Source: Acidobacteriota bacterium
GTDB lineage: Bacteria; Zixibacteria; MSB-5A5; GN15; FEB-12
Direction of reading: 5' to 3'
Length of the DNA stretch: 64,000 nucleotides
Assembly: GCA_035529075.1 (NCBI GenBank)
Contig: DATKXK010000009.1
Coordinates: forward strand, 1 to 64,000
Part shown: positions 7,937 through 16,751 of the stretch, piece by piece
Layout: each line of letters starts with the position of its first letter
Position numbering within the stretch: the first letter of the stretch is position 1
Position numbers and translations under genes: made by a program
The notes under the pieces: model-generated
What the model saw: only the letters and a program-made list of their open reading frames with translations
What the model was told of the DNA's origin: nothing
Database searches by the model: none

Positions 7937-10517
7937 TGCCGGTGGAATGGGTGAGGTCTATCTGGCTGAGGATACCGAACTGGGTCGTAAGGTAGCGCTC
8001 AAGTTCTTGCCGCCGCATTTGTGCCAGGAGGAAGACTGTCGGAAGAGGTTCAAGCGTGAGGCTCAGGCCGCCGCCAAACTGAGCCATCCCAACATCATTC
8101 ATGTCTACGAAGTCTCAGAGCATCAGGGCCGTCCATTCTTTGCCATGGAGCATGTTGAGGGCCGGTCCCTGCGGGAGTTTTCTGCTGAAAAAGACCTGCC
8201 TATCGAACAGATTCTTGAATTGGGTATCCAGATATGCGAAGGAGTGCACGACGCGCACGAAAAGGGCGTGACGCACCGGGATATCAAGCCATCAAATATC
8301 CTCATTGACTCACATGGCAGGGCGAAGATCGTCGACTTCGGTCTGGCATCCGTGGTAGGATCAGATCAGCTAACCAGGACCGGTTCCACTCTGGGTACGG
8401 TTGGCTATATGTCACCGGAGCAGGTGCAGGGGAAACCGATCGACCATCGCAGTGATCTGTTCTCGCTCGGCGTGGTCCTATACGAGTTGATTACCAAACA
8501 GAATCCGTTCAAGCGTGACAGTGAGGCGGCTACGCTAAAGGCGGTGAGTGATGACACGGCGCATCCCATGGCACGATATAGAGCCGATGTCCCGGATGGC
8601 CTGCAAGCTATCATTGACAAAGCCTTGGAGAAGGACGTCAAGACGCGCTACCAGCATGCGGACGGGATGCTGTCTGATCTCATGCGAATCAAACGGTCAC
8701 TGGAATCGGGGCAATCAGCAATATCAGTGTCGTCACCCGATCCCCATTTGAGGCAAACATGGTGGGGTGCAGGTGCTCTGATTGTCATTGTAGGCGTGGT
8801 TGCGGTCTTGCTAACCAAACCATGGAGCACGAAAACTGACGCAGATCGATCCGGGACGGTCATGCTGGCCGTGCTGCCCTTCGAGAACCTGGGTGATCCG
8901 GAAGATGAGTACTTTGCGGATGGTGTCACGGAAGAGATCACTACAAGTCTTGCGCGCCTGTCCGGTTTGGGTGTTATCTCGCGTACCAGTGCCATACAGT
9001 ACAAGGACACAGACAAGAGCTTGCGGCAGATCGGGAAGGAACTCAAGGTGGATTACGTCCTTGAGGGGACTATCCGCTGGGACAAGTCGGGAGCTAATAA
9101 CAGGGTGCGGATCAATCCGCAATTGATTCGGGTGGCTGATGACCTGCACCTGTGGGCAGACCGTTACGATGCTATCCTGATGGACATATTCGCAGTGCAG
9201 TCTACGATTGCTCGCGAGGTGGCCGCCGCACTTGACGTGGCGCTCTTGCAGTCAGAGCGGATAGGGCTCGCTGACCGGCCCGAGGTTGATCCTAAGGCAT
9301 ACGATTATTACCTGCGGGGCAAGCAGTATTTCTCAATAGCCCGCTACCGTCAGGATGAATTGCGGACCGCAGAGCAGATGCACCTCAAGGCTATTGAGCT
9401 GGCGCCCGCATTCGCTCCCCCTTATGCCGAACTCGGCGGCCTTTACACGGAGATACACTGGGATGGCATCGATACTACTCAGATAATACTAGATAGTGCC
9501 AAAGCACTCATTGATATTGCAGTCGGTCTGGCGCCCGAGTCCCCTGAACCCTACCAGGCACTCGGCTGGTACTACTACCACGGTCTGCATGATTTCGATC
9601 GTGCCCTCGACGCCTTTTCCACGGTGCTGCAACGACAACCAAACAACAGCCTTGCTATCGCCAGTGTGGCCTGGGTTGAGCGGCGACAGGGCAAGTGGGA
9701 GAAGGCAGTTGACGGCCTGCTCCGAGCTGTGCAACTGGACCCCCGAGAGCCCTGGTACTACCACGAGCTGGGCAATACCTACAATAGCAGTCACCGCTTT
9801 GAACAAGCTATTGTCAGCTATGAGCAGGCTATTGATCTCGAACCTGACAATGAATGGGCTTTTTTTGGAAAATCGTGGGCGGTACTAAACGCCACAGGTG
9901 ACCCGGAGGCGGCCCTGCAGGTGATTAACGAAGGCTTCGTCTTTAGTCCCCGTTCAGCTTCGCTCATTTTCTTGGCAGTCTATTGTAATCTCTGTACCGG
10001 CAACTACCAACGTGCGCTCGACCTGATGACCGGTCCAAAGGACGTTTTCTTATGGCAATACCAGGATGGAGTAGACTACTATTATATGAAGGGCATGACA
10101 TATGCACTGATGCAACAACCAGATGTGGCGCGTCCGTACCTCGACTCGGCCCGTATCATCATAGAAAGTATGGTCTCGACCGACCCGGATGTCGCTGCCG
10201 ATCAAAGTTACTTGGGTAAGATTTATGCGGCCCTCGGCCGAAATGCCGAAGCCATTGCCGCCGCACGGCGCGGCGTTGAATTGCTCCCGGTTAGTATCGA
10301 TGCCCTCGATGGCCCGGACCGCATTTGGGACCTGGCAACGGTATACACCCGCGTTGGCGAACGTGATCTGGCTATCGACCAGTTGGATTCCCTTTTCCTT
10401 ATTCCCAGCGAAGTATCCGTCAACTGGCTGAAGATTGCCCCGGAGTTTATCCCCCTCCGTGACCACCCGCGCTTCCAGGCGCTGATCGAGAAGTATGAGA
10501 AGGAACATGGGACCTGA
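7848..10517 (+). CDS. Receptor-type Ser/Thr protein kinase with TolB/FlgO-like and TPR domains (kinase 2)
   Basis: The ATG lies inside the end of kinase 1 (ATGGAACCTGA), with AAGGA just before it. The 889-residue product is a paralogue of kinase 1. The kinase domain has Lys 52, HRD 143-145 and DFG 163-165, all intact. A membrane helix at about 305-325 ('GALIVIVGVVAVLL') is followed by the same 'VLPFENLGDPEDEYFADGVT' module and a TPR array. Its last 18 residues are the same as those of kinase 1. Kinases 1 and 2 are therefore a recent tandem duplication with strong divergence in the TPR part, which would allow different ligands or partners. Targets are unknown. The stop overlaps the start of kinase 3. 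Confidence 0.92.
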   Translation: MEPDDDKTQTHVVLTQGTQVGHYKIIEKIGAGGMGEVYLAEDTELGRKVALKFLPPHLCQEEDCRKRFKREAQAAAKLSHPNIIHVYEVSEHQGRPFFAMEHVEGRSLREFSAEKDLPIEQILELGIQICEGVHDAHEKGVTHRDIKPSNILIDSHGRAKIVDFGLASVVGSDQLTRTGSTLGTVGYMSPEQVQGKPIDHRSDLFSLGVVLYELITKQNPFKRDSEAATLKAVSDDTAHPMARYRADVPDGLQAIIDKALEKDVKTRYQHADGMLSDLMRIKRSLESGQSAISVSSPDPHLRQTWWGAGALIVIVGVVAVLLTKPWSTKTDADRSGTVMLAVLPFENLGDPEDEYFADGVTEEITTSLARLSGLGVISRTSAIQYKDTDKSLRQIGKELKVDYVLEGTIRWDKSGANNRVRINPQLIRVADDLHLWADRYDAILMDIFAVQSTIAREVAAALDVALLQSERIGLADRPEVDPKAYDYYLRGKQYFSIARYRQDELRTAEQMHLKAIELAPAFAPPYAELGGLYTEIHWDGIDTTQIILDSAKALIDIAVGLAPESPEPYQALGWYYYHGLHDFDRALDAFSTVLQRQPNNSLAIASVAWVERRQGKWEKAVDGLLRAVQLDPREPWYYHELGNTYNSSHRFEQAIVSYEQAIDLEPDNEWAFFGKSWAVLNATGDPEAALQVINEGFVFSPRSASLIFLAVYCNLCTGNYQRALDLMTGPKDVFLWQYQDGVDYYYMKGMTYALMQQPDVARPYLDSARIIIESMVSTDPDVAADQSYLGKIYAALGRNAEAIAAARRGVELLPVSIDALDGPDRIWDLATVYTRVGERDLAIDQLDSLFLIPSEVSVNWLKIAPEFIPLRDHPRFQALIEKYEKEHGT

Positions 10518-10595
10518 CGACGACAAGACGCAGACTCACGTGGTCCTGACACAGGGCACACAGGTCGGTCACTACAAGATCATCGAAAAGATCGG
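10461..10595 (+). repeat. Junction repeat between kinases 2 and 3
   Basis: This is the second copy of the 135-base junction unit at 7802-7936. It covers the end of kinase 2 and the start of kinase 3. It ends at the glycine-rich loop codons, beyond which the kinase 2 and kinase 3 coding sequences diverge normally. Confidence 0.9.
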
Positions 10596-13524
10596 CGCCG
10601 GTGGGATGGGTGAAGTGTATCTTGCCCTTGATACAAAACTTAATCGCAAGGTCGCCCTGAAATTCCTGGCATATCACTTGTGTCAGGAGAGAGACTGCAG
10701 GGCCCGTTTCACACGCGAAGCCCAGGCGGCCGCGGGTCTGGATCATCCCAATATCGTTCCCGTACATGAAGTCAGTGAATATCAGGGTCGTCCGTATTTC
10801 GCCATGGCCGCGATTGACGGGCAGTCGCTACGGGAATACCTGTCGGGAAAGCAACTGTCAATTAAACGCGTACTCGAGTTGGGCATTCAAGTTTGCGAGG
10901 GTCTGCGGGCCGCACACGACAAAGGGATCATCCATCGGGATATTAAGCCGTCGAACGTGCTTATTGATGAACGTGGGAGGGCGAGGATTGTCGACTTTGG
11001 GCTGGCGACCGTCAGTGGTGCGGATCAACTGACCAAGACCGGATCGACCCTCGGTACTATAGGGTACATGTCGCCGGAGCAGGTGCGGGGTGAAGCGGTC
11101 GACTTCCGCAGCGATCTGTTCTCGCTCGGTGTTGTGCTGTACGAATTGGCTGCGCTGAAAGGCCCGTTCCAAAGAGATTCCGAGGCGGCGACCCTGCACG
11201 CCATCACGCACGAAACTCCGAAGCCGCTATCCAGTTGGCGTGCGGATGTTCCGAGCAGGCTCGAGAACGTCGTGAGCAGGGCGCTTGAAAAAGACAGCGC
11301 AAAACGTTACCAGTCTGCGGAAAAGATGCTGCTGGATCTCCGGGATCTGCGCAGGCAATTGTCGGTGACCGAGTCAAGAGCAGTCGATCTCAAGGCAGTT
11401 TGGCGTATCCTTAAGAAGCCGCGTGTCGCGATCCTTCTGACTGTCACTCTTGGCGCTGTGGCGGTAGCCATATTCTTGGGATATCAACACAGAATGAACG
11501 TGCGGGAGGCGGGAGCGCTCCTGCCGGACATTGAGCGGCTGGCCCAGGCAGAGGAGTACTGCCGGGCATTTGACCTGGCTGTGAGGGCCGGCGAGTATCT
11601 TCAGAATAATCCGAAACTAGACAGCCTGATGCCGGTAGTATCCGATATACTCTCTGTTAGCACGCAGCCCGAAGGAGCGCGAGTCTATCTGAAGTCGATT
11701 GCGTTTACGGAGAGTGAAGAACAGCAGGAGCGATATGTCGGTGTTACGCCCGTCAGTGACTTGCCCATCGCCCGTGTAGATCACATCGTACGGTTGGAGA
11801 AGGAGGGATATACCCCGCTGACCCGCCTTGTAACGAGTCGGCTGAACAGAATCGAGGGTTGGGCGTTCGGGTCATCCGCTAACAGTGTTCAGATGGAGAT
11901 CCGGTTGACTGAAGCGGGGGCAACCCCTGAGAACATGGTCTTCATTCCGGGAGGGGAATACAGACTGGTCGGATGGGGAGCGCCCTCGGCCGCCGAGGTT
12001 AATCTGGCGGGATTCTTCATTGATGAATACGAGGTAAGCAACGAATCATTCAAGGCCTTCGTCGATGCCGGAGGCTATTTGAGTGCGGAATACTGGAGGT
12101 TTCCCTTTACCAGGGATGGGGCAAATCTGACCAGAGAACAGGCCATGGGTTTTTTCAAGGACCGGACCGGTCTTCCCGGTCCGCGTGGGTGGATCAACCA
12201 GGTATACGCTGAAGGTCAGGGTAACTATCCGGTGACCGGTATCACCTGGTATGAAGCGGCGGCTTACGCCGAATTCGCCGACAAGAGCCTGCCTACCGCT
12301 TTTGAGTGGGAGATGGCCGCAAGAGCCGGCCAATTCACTCACACGTTTGGCGTAGTCATGCCCTGGGGATATATCGATCCCAATGAGACAGTGAAGATGC
12401 GGGCGAATTTTGAGGGGCGGGGACTATGTCCCGTTGACGCGTATGAATTTGGCATCAGTCCTTACGGTTGCTACAACATGGCCGGTAACGTCAAAGAGTG
12501 GTGCCGGAATCGATCGAAGGAAGGTTACGTGGTAACGGGGGGTTCCTGGGAGGATCCTGCGTATATGTTTGCCTATTACGGATCTGTCTCGGGTTTTCAC
12601 TCATCTGGCTCACTCGGATTTCGTTGTGTCCGCAACACCACGGATGATGACCGTGACCAGGGGGCATTCGCGTTCAATCCGGAGATGGCAATTCCTGCTC
12701 ATACGCCAATTGATCAGGAGACATTTCAGACCTTCTTGAGCCATTATCAGTACGATCGCAAACCGCTTGATGCTCGAGTCGTGGAAGTAGAAGAAACAGC
12801 GGATTGGGTCAGAGAGAAAGTGACTTTCAACGGCGTGAATGGTGATACCATCATTGCCTATATGTACCTTCCCCGGCAGGCGGCCGAGCCGTACCAGTGC
12901 CTGAGTTTTATTCCGGGGGCGAATGTGTTTTGGGCGTCGCCCGTTCCCTGGAACGCCGAATGGCTGCTTGCACCTCATATAAAGGCGGGACGAGCCGTAC
13001 TGGCGGTGGTGCCGAAAGGAGCAGTGGAAAGAGGATGGGGTCCCCATCACAGCGATCCCGACCTCCACACGGTGAAATACCGTGAGCAGATAATTCTCTA
13101 TGCGACGGAGTTCAGCCTGGGGCTTGATTATCTATCCGGCCGGAGCGACATAGACATGGGCAGAATCGCTTATGTCGGATTAAGCTGGGGCGCCGAGGAT
13201 GGCCCGATTTTCGTTTCTGTCGACAACCGATACCGTTCGGTTGTTTTTATTGGCGGTGGTTTCAGCGAATCAGATTCGCGAAAACTTCCCGAAGCGAATC
13301 CCATGAACTTTGCTCCATATGTTACTTGTCCGGTAATGCTCCTCAACGGAAAATATGATGAGACCACAACGTACGAGATTGAAGGTCGTGCCCTGTATAA
13401 TCTTCTTCCGGAGCCCAAGAGACTTGCCCTTCTTGAAGGTGGACATTGCCCGCCGCTGGAGGTGAGGGTCCCGGTCATCGAGAAATGGCTGAATGAGACC
13501 ATGGGGGCGGTCAGGCGCGAATAG
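10507..13524 (+). CDS. Ser/Thr protein kinase fused to PEGA, SUMF1-like and alpha/beta-hydrolase domains (kinase 3)
   Basis: The start is placed at 10507 by analogy with kinase 2 (MGPDDDK); an in-frame ATG at 10495 is possible. The kinase domain has HRD 143-145 and DFG 163-165 intact. A membrane helix follows at about 303-323, then a PEGA-like module ('VSTQPEGARVYLKS'). Next is a formylglycine-generating-enzyme/SUMF1 domain ('MVFIPGGEYRL' to 'GSLGFRCVRNT'). Last is an alpha/beta hydrolase with nucleophile elbow 'GLSWG', 'NGKYDE' and 'GGHCPP'. I do not see the paired catalytic cysteines of true FGE, so that domain is probably a binding module. The hydrolase appears to have a complete Ser-Asp-His set. 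It was presumably assembled by exchanging the C-terminus of the kinase 1/2 type gene. It is followed by repeat copy 4. Confidence 0.9.
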   Translation: MGPDDDKTQTHVVLTQGTQVGHYKIIEKIGAGGMGEVYLALDTKLNRKVALKFLAYHLCQERDCRARFTREAQAAAGLDHPNIVPVHEVSEYQGRPYFAMAAIDGQSLREYLSGKQLSIKRVLELGIQVCEGLRAAHDKGIIHRDIKPSNVLIDERGRARIVDFGLATVSGADQLTKTGSTLGTIGYMSPEQVRGEAVDFRSDLFSLGVVLYELAALKGPFQRDSEAATLHAITHETPKPLSSWRADVPSRLENVVSRALEKDSAKRYQSAEKMLLDLRDLRRQLSVTESRAVDLKAVWRILKKPRVAILLTVTLGAVAVAIFLGYQHRMNVREAGALLPDIERLAQAEEYCRAFDLAVRAGEYLQNNPKLDSLMPVVSDILSVSTQPEGARVYLKSIAFTESEEQQERYVGVTPVSDLPIARVDHIVRLEKEGYTPLTRLVTSRLNRIEGWAFGSSANSVQMEIRLTEAGATPENMVFIPGGEYRLVGWGAPSAAEVNLAGFFIDEYEVSNESFKAFVDAGGYLSAEYWRFPFTRDGANLTREQAMGFFKDRTGLPGPRGWINQVYAEGQGNYPVTGITWYEAAAYAEFADKSLPTAFEWEMAARAGQFTHTFGVVMPWGYIDPNETVKMRANFEGRGLCPVDAYEFGISPYGCYNMAGNVKEWCRNRSKEGYVVTGGSWEDPAYMFAYYGSVSGFHSSGSLGFRCVRNTTDDDRDQGAFAFNPEMAIPAHTPIDQETFQTFLSHYQYDRKPLDARVVEVEETADWVREKVTFNGVNGDTIIAYMYLPRQAAEPYQCLSFIPGANVFWASPVPWNAEWLLAPHIKAGRAVLAVVPKGAVERGWGPHHSDPDLHTVKYREQIILYATEFSLGLDYLSGRSDIDMGRIAYVGLSWGAEDGPIFVSVDNRYRSVVFIGGGFSESDSRKLPEANPMNFAPYVTCPVMLLNGKYDETTTYEIEGRALYNLLPEPKRLALLEGGHCPPLEVRVPVIEKWLNETMGAVRRE

Positions 13525-13530
13525 GACGAG

Positions 13531-13619
13531 ACGATCACAGCGTGGTCACAGTACGGTGCAAGTCCTTGTGCCAGAACGCGAGCAGGGATAATTCCGTGCC
13601 GCGTCACGATGGGCCCACA
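13531..13619 (+). repeat. Intergenic repeat copy 4 (89 bp, internal deletion)
   Basis: The left block aligns with copies 1 and 2 (GTACGGTGCAAGTCCTTGTG at 13551-13570, then 'CCAGAACGCGAG'). After a few bases comes CGTCACGATGGGCCCACA (13602-13619), which matches the right terminal repeat. The central and right blocks are missing. It begins six bases after the stop codon of kinase 3. Confidence 0.75.
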
Positions 13620-13933
13620 CAACACAATTACTTACGGTTGCGGCAGCAGATAAGCACCCCGCCGCTGCGCGCCTCAACTGTGATCAAGATCACCCCCAAG
13701 AGCGCCGAGCATTTCCTTTTGGGCGACCCGGCCAGGTACAGTAACCGGCGACGTAGGCCCTCATTGGTGCCCGGTCGGATGTCGTAGCAGCTCGGCCGCT
13801 TGCTTCCCACGGATGGGCGGCCGCACCTGATTCCCCGGACTGCCACAATCCCACCGCATCTACGCCGTGGAGAACATTATATTGCTTTTGCGGGGAAAGA
13901 TGGCTTGAAAACACGTGTAAACGGGAACTCTGA
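13620..13933 (+). other. Intergenic stretch with a CRP/FNR-like half-palindrome
   Basis: 314 bases without a credible gene between the repeat array and the ATP-grasp locus. TGTGATCAAGATCACC at 13679-13694 matches the TGTGA-N6-TCACA consensus in nine of ten positions. A TATATT at about 13879 could be a -10 element for the gene starting at 13934. Base composition becomes more GC-rich here than in the preceding genes, judged by eye. Confidence 0.4.
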
Positions 13934-14584
13934 ATGAGCCGATCGAGCAAAAGCAGGGCACTCATAGAAAATGCCCGGAAAAATCGCTTTGTCGGCCGGT
14001 TGTCCGAAGACGGTTGTCTGGTCAACCTGGCCGGGAACTATGACTACCTGCAGCTCCCGTATTACGTGTCTGAAGACTACGAAAACGAGGGCAAGCCGAT
14101 CCGGCCGACCTGCAAGGACATGATTGACGCCTATGTACCGCCTCTTTTCTTGGAGAAAGCCAGATTGGCCGGTGTCGCCGTTCCCGAGTTCTACATAAGC
14201 AACGGCTATTTCGAGCCGCCCGTCATTGTCGATCCCATCAATCCATTCACGTTGAAGGGGCGGGTGGTTCTCAAGCCGAGCCGGGCCAAGAGCATAGCGA
14301 AATCCCTGACACGCAACTACACCTATGCCGTGTGCTGCCAGGAGTTGCCGCATGGAAGTCAAATTGTCTACTTCAAGGCGATTCTCGGCTGGTGCGCTAT
14401 TGGCCGGTTCGGGCAACTTGCCAGGACCATCTGGGACGTGTTCAGCATTCCGGTGGCCCGGGTGCGAGCGATCAGAGTTGCCGATGACAAACTGCTGCTT
14501 AGTGATATTGGCCTGCTCCCGTTTGCCGACCTGGCCCTGCGGGAGATCGCGTACATTCAGGAGCGCGTGATATGGGGCAACTAG
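13934..14584 (+). CDS. RLAN-domain protein (RimK-like ATP-grasp N-terminal partner)
   Basis: The 216-residue protein ('GRLSEDGCLVNLAGNYDYLQ', then 'LPYYVSEDYENEGKPIRPTC') matches the RLAN domain described by Iyer and Aravind as the N-terminal module of RimK-like ATP-grasp enzymes. In many genomes it is fused to the ATP-grasp domain. Here it is a separate gene whose last 13 bases overlap the ATP-grasp gene in another frame. That gene has its own ribosome site, so the split looks genuine and not a simple frameshift. The domain's biochemical role is not known; a part in substrate binding or peptide tagging is inferred from neighbours. Confidence 0.8.
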   Translation: MSRSSKSRALIENARKNRFVGRLSEDGCLVNLAGNYDYLQLPYYVSEDYENEGKPIRPTCKDMIDAYVPPLFLEKARLAGVAVPEFYISNGYFEPPVIVDPINPFTLKGRVVLKPSRAKSIAKSLTRNYTYAVCCQELPHGSQIVYFKAILGWCAIGRFGQLARTIWDVFSIPVARVRAIRVADDKLLLSDIGLLPFADLALREIAYIQERVIWGN

Positions 14585-15450
14585 GCATCTACGTCGAGCG
14601 TTACACTATTTCGAGTTCGGACGAGATGAACTCGCTCATGCGTCTCAGTCAGGTGGGTCGCAGGCTGGGACATCGCGTGGATTTTCTGTTTCGTCCTGAC
14701 ATGTACAAGATACCAGAATACGACGCCATCTACATCCGCGCCTTAACCGACCCGCTGAACTCCGCCTACGTGGCGTCGAGGACGGCGGAGATGCACGGAC
14801 TGCTCGTCGTCGATGATCCTGACTCCATTCGCATATGTTGTGACAAAGTCAGCATGTACCGCCACCTGATGCGGCACGGCGTGCCTATTCCGGAGACGGA
14901 GATAATTGATGAGAATGAGATCAGCCTGGAACTGGGGCAGCGGCTCCTTGATCGGTTCGGCGATCCGGTGGTGCTCAAAGCTCCAAACAGCAGCTTCTCG
15001 ATGTACGTCGAGAAGGCATCCACACCGCGGGAGATCAGCACGATAGCAAGACGATTCCTGCGACGGTCCGACCGGGTGCTGGCACAGCGGTTTGTCAAGT
15101 CATCATTCGATTGGCGCGTAGGCACCCTTGGAGGCGAGCCGCTCTACGTGTGTCAGTATGTCATCCCGAAGAACAGGTGGAAAATACTGACCTACACCAG
15201 CGACGGTAAAGCGGCATATGGTCCCATAAGGCCCTTCCGCATCGCCGAGGCACCGGCGTTGCTGCTGCAGACGGCCGTGCAAGCGGCCAATGCGATCGGC
15301 CGGGGGCTCTACGGCGTAGATGTCAAACAGGTAGCGGATCAGTTCATCGTTATCGAGGTGAACGATAATCCTACCATCAACGCCGGCGAAGAGGACATGC
15401 TTGAGGGAGATCTGTACGAACGGCTGGTCAGACATTTATTAGCGTCGTGA
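14572..15450 (+). CDS. RimK-type ATP-grasp ligase
   Basis: ATG with AGGAG eight bases upstream, inside the end of the RLAN gene. The 292 residues show a preATP-grasp segment ('LGIYVERYTISSSDEMNSLM'), then 'DKVSMYRHLMRHGVPIPET', typical of RimK enzymes. ATP-binding lysine 'PVVLKAPNSS' and the metal-binding end 'YGVDVKQVADQFIVIEVNDN' with 'PTINAG' are present. Family members form amide bonds between a carboxylate and an amine, for example glutamate tailing of a protein or peptide. Context with an acyltransferase-peptidase fusion suggests formation and trimming of a peptide conjugate, but no precursor peptide was found next to it. Confidence 0.88.
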   Translation: MGQLGIYVERYTISSSDEMNSLMRLSQVGRRLGHRVDFLFRPDMYKIPEYDAIYIRALTDPLNSAYVASRTAEMHGLLVVDDPDSIRICCDKVSMYRHLMRHGVPIPETEIIDENEISLELGQRLLDRFGDPVVLKAPNSSFSMYVEKASTPREISTIARRFLRRSDRVLAQRFVKSSFDWRVGTLGGEPLYVCQYVIPKNRWKILTYTSDGKAAYGPIRPFRIAEAPALLLQTAVQAANAIGRGLYGVDVKQVADQFIVIEVNDNPTINAGEEDMLEGDLYERLVRHLLAS

Positions 15451-15454
15451 GATC

Positions 15455-16609
15455 ATGATGAACCGGCGAACCACCATCCGCCCGGCCGGCATCCACGATC
15501 TGAAGGATCTGCTCAGACTCGAGCATGCCGCCTTTGAAACGGATCGCTTCAGAGAAGACCAGATCGATTACCTTCTGACCCGTTCCCGTGCGACCGTGTT
15601 TGTGTTGGTGCGGAATTCGACCGTGGTAGGCGCGGCCTATATCCTGTGGAGAAAGTCGCACCAGGGCGCAAGACTTTACAACCTGGCCGTGGACCCGGCC
15701 TTCCAGGGGATGAAGTACGGCCTGAAATTGCTTCGGGAGTGTGAATTGGAGGCGGCCCGGCGCGATTGCCGCAGCATGACGCTGGAGGTACGCCGGGATA
15801 ACGAAGGCGCCATCAGGTTCTATGAGAAAGACGGTTTCGTAGTCGTTCGAAACCTGCCGGACTACTATGAAGACGGCATGGCCGGACTCAAGATGCGTAA
15901 GGAGCTGGACCCGGTGGCGAAGAAAAAGCTGAGGCTCGGCATTCCGTACCACGCCCAGACGCTCGATTTCACGTGCGGCCCCGCCTGTCTAATGATGGCG
16001 CTCAGGTACTTCTTCTCACGGATCGAACTGACCCGTACTCTGGAGATGCAAATCTGGAAGGAAGCCACGCTGATATTCATGACGTCCGGGTTTGGCGGCA
16101 CCGACCCGTACGGCCTGTCGCTCTCCACTGTCAAGAGAGGATTGGGTTGCCGTGTGATTATCTCGATGGACACCACGCCGATGCTGAGATCAGTACGTAT
16201 CCCGGTCAAGCGTGAGATCATGAAAATCGTGCACAACGACATGAAACGCCAGGCCCGGAAGCTGGGCGTGACCGGCGCCGTGTGCGAGTATGGCATCGAT
16301 GAGATCGTCTCAGCCCTGTTCAGAGGCTTGATTCCGGTGGCCCTGATCAGCACGTATCGGCTGACGGGCGATCAGGTACCGCATTGGGTTGTGGTTACCG
16401 GTTTTGACGCCGATCACGTGTATATCCATGATCCGGACGTGGCGTCCTACAGCGGGAACAGGTCGCGGGCCCGCCATCTGCGTATTGAGAAATCTGAGTT
16501 TCTGCGAATGAGTCGCTACGGCAAAGAGGCGTATCGGTGTCTTCTGCTGATCGGGCCACTACAGAAGCCTGACAGGTCAAGACCACGCTCCGGCCGCAAT
16601 GCGTCGTAA
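15455..16609 (+). CDS. GNAT acyltransferase fused to C39-like cysteine peptidase
   Basis: Starts four bases after the ATP-grasp stop. Residues 1-150 are a GNAT domain, with an acetyl-CoA motif region near 'LAVDPAFQGMKYGLKLL' and 'NEGAIRFYEKDGF'. Residues 160-375 are a papain-like C39 peptidase: Cys 174 in 'TCGPACL', His 310 in 'VPHWVVVTGF' and Asp in 'IHDPDV', so the catalytic set looks intact. There is no transmembrane or ABC domain, unlike bacteriocin exporters with C39. The same three-gene set (RLAN, ATP-grasp, GNAT-C39) is known from comparative genomics but, to my knowledge, its product is not established. Clearly one operon with the two genes before it. Confidence 0.88.
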   Translation: MMNRRTTIRPAGIHDLKDLLRLEHAAFETDRFREDQIDYLLTRSRATVFVLVRNSTVVGAAYILWRKSHQGARLYNLAVDPAFQGMKYGLKLLRECELEAARRDCRSMTLEVRRDNEGAIRFYEKDGFVVVRNLPDYYEDGMAGLKMRKELDPVAKKKLRLGIPYHAQTLDFTCGPACLMMALRYFFSRIELTRTLEMQIWKEATLIFMTSGFGGTDPYGLSLSTVKRGLGCRVIISMDTTPMLRSVRIPVKREIMKIVHNDMKRQARKLGVTGAVCEYGIDEIVSALFRGLIPVALISTYRLTGDQVPHWVVVTGFDADHVYIHDPDVASYSGNRSRARHLRIEKSEFLRMSRYGKEAYRCLLLIGPLQKPDRSRPRSGRNAS

Positions 16610-16685
16610 GCCTGTCCGCCACAATATAATACACCCCGGTCACACAGCGGGCCAGGCCCGAGACCCGTTTTCTCCTTAAAACCCC

Positions 16686-16734
16686 TTGACAACAACCACC
16701 GGATCGCCGATACTTGTTATGTGCATATGCACAT
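16686..16734 (+). promoter_or_regulatory. Promoter with a perfect 16-bp palindromic operator
   Basis: TTGACA (16686-16691), 17-base spacer and GATACT (16709-16714). A perfect palindrome ATGTGCATATGCACAT lies at 16719-16734, over the expected transcription start. The DUF134 start codon is 18 bases further. The placement suggests repression. A close match (13 of 16) lies at 24424-24439. Confidence 0.75.
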
Positions 16735-16751
16735 TACTAAGGGAGTTCTGA

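Noticed and set aside
15865-16353. Minus-strand ORF of 162 codons inside the GNAT-C39 gene
   Set aside because: It is a shadow of a well-supported gene on the other strand.
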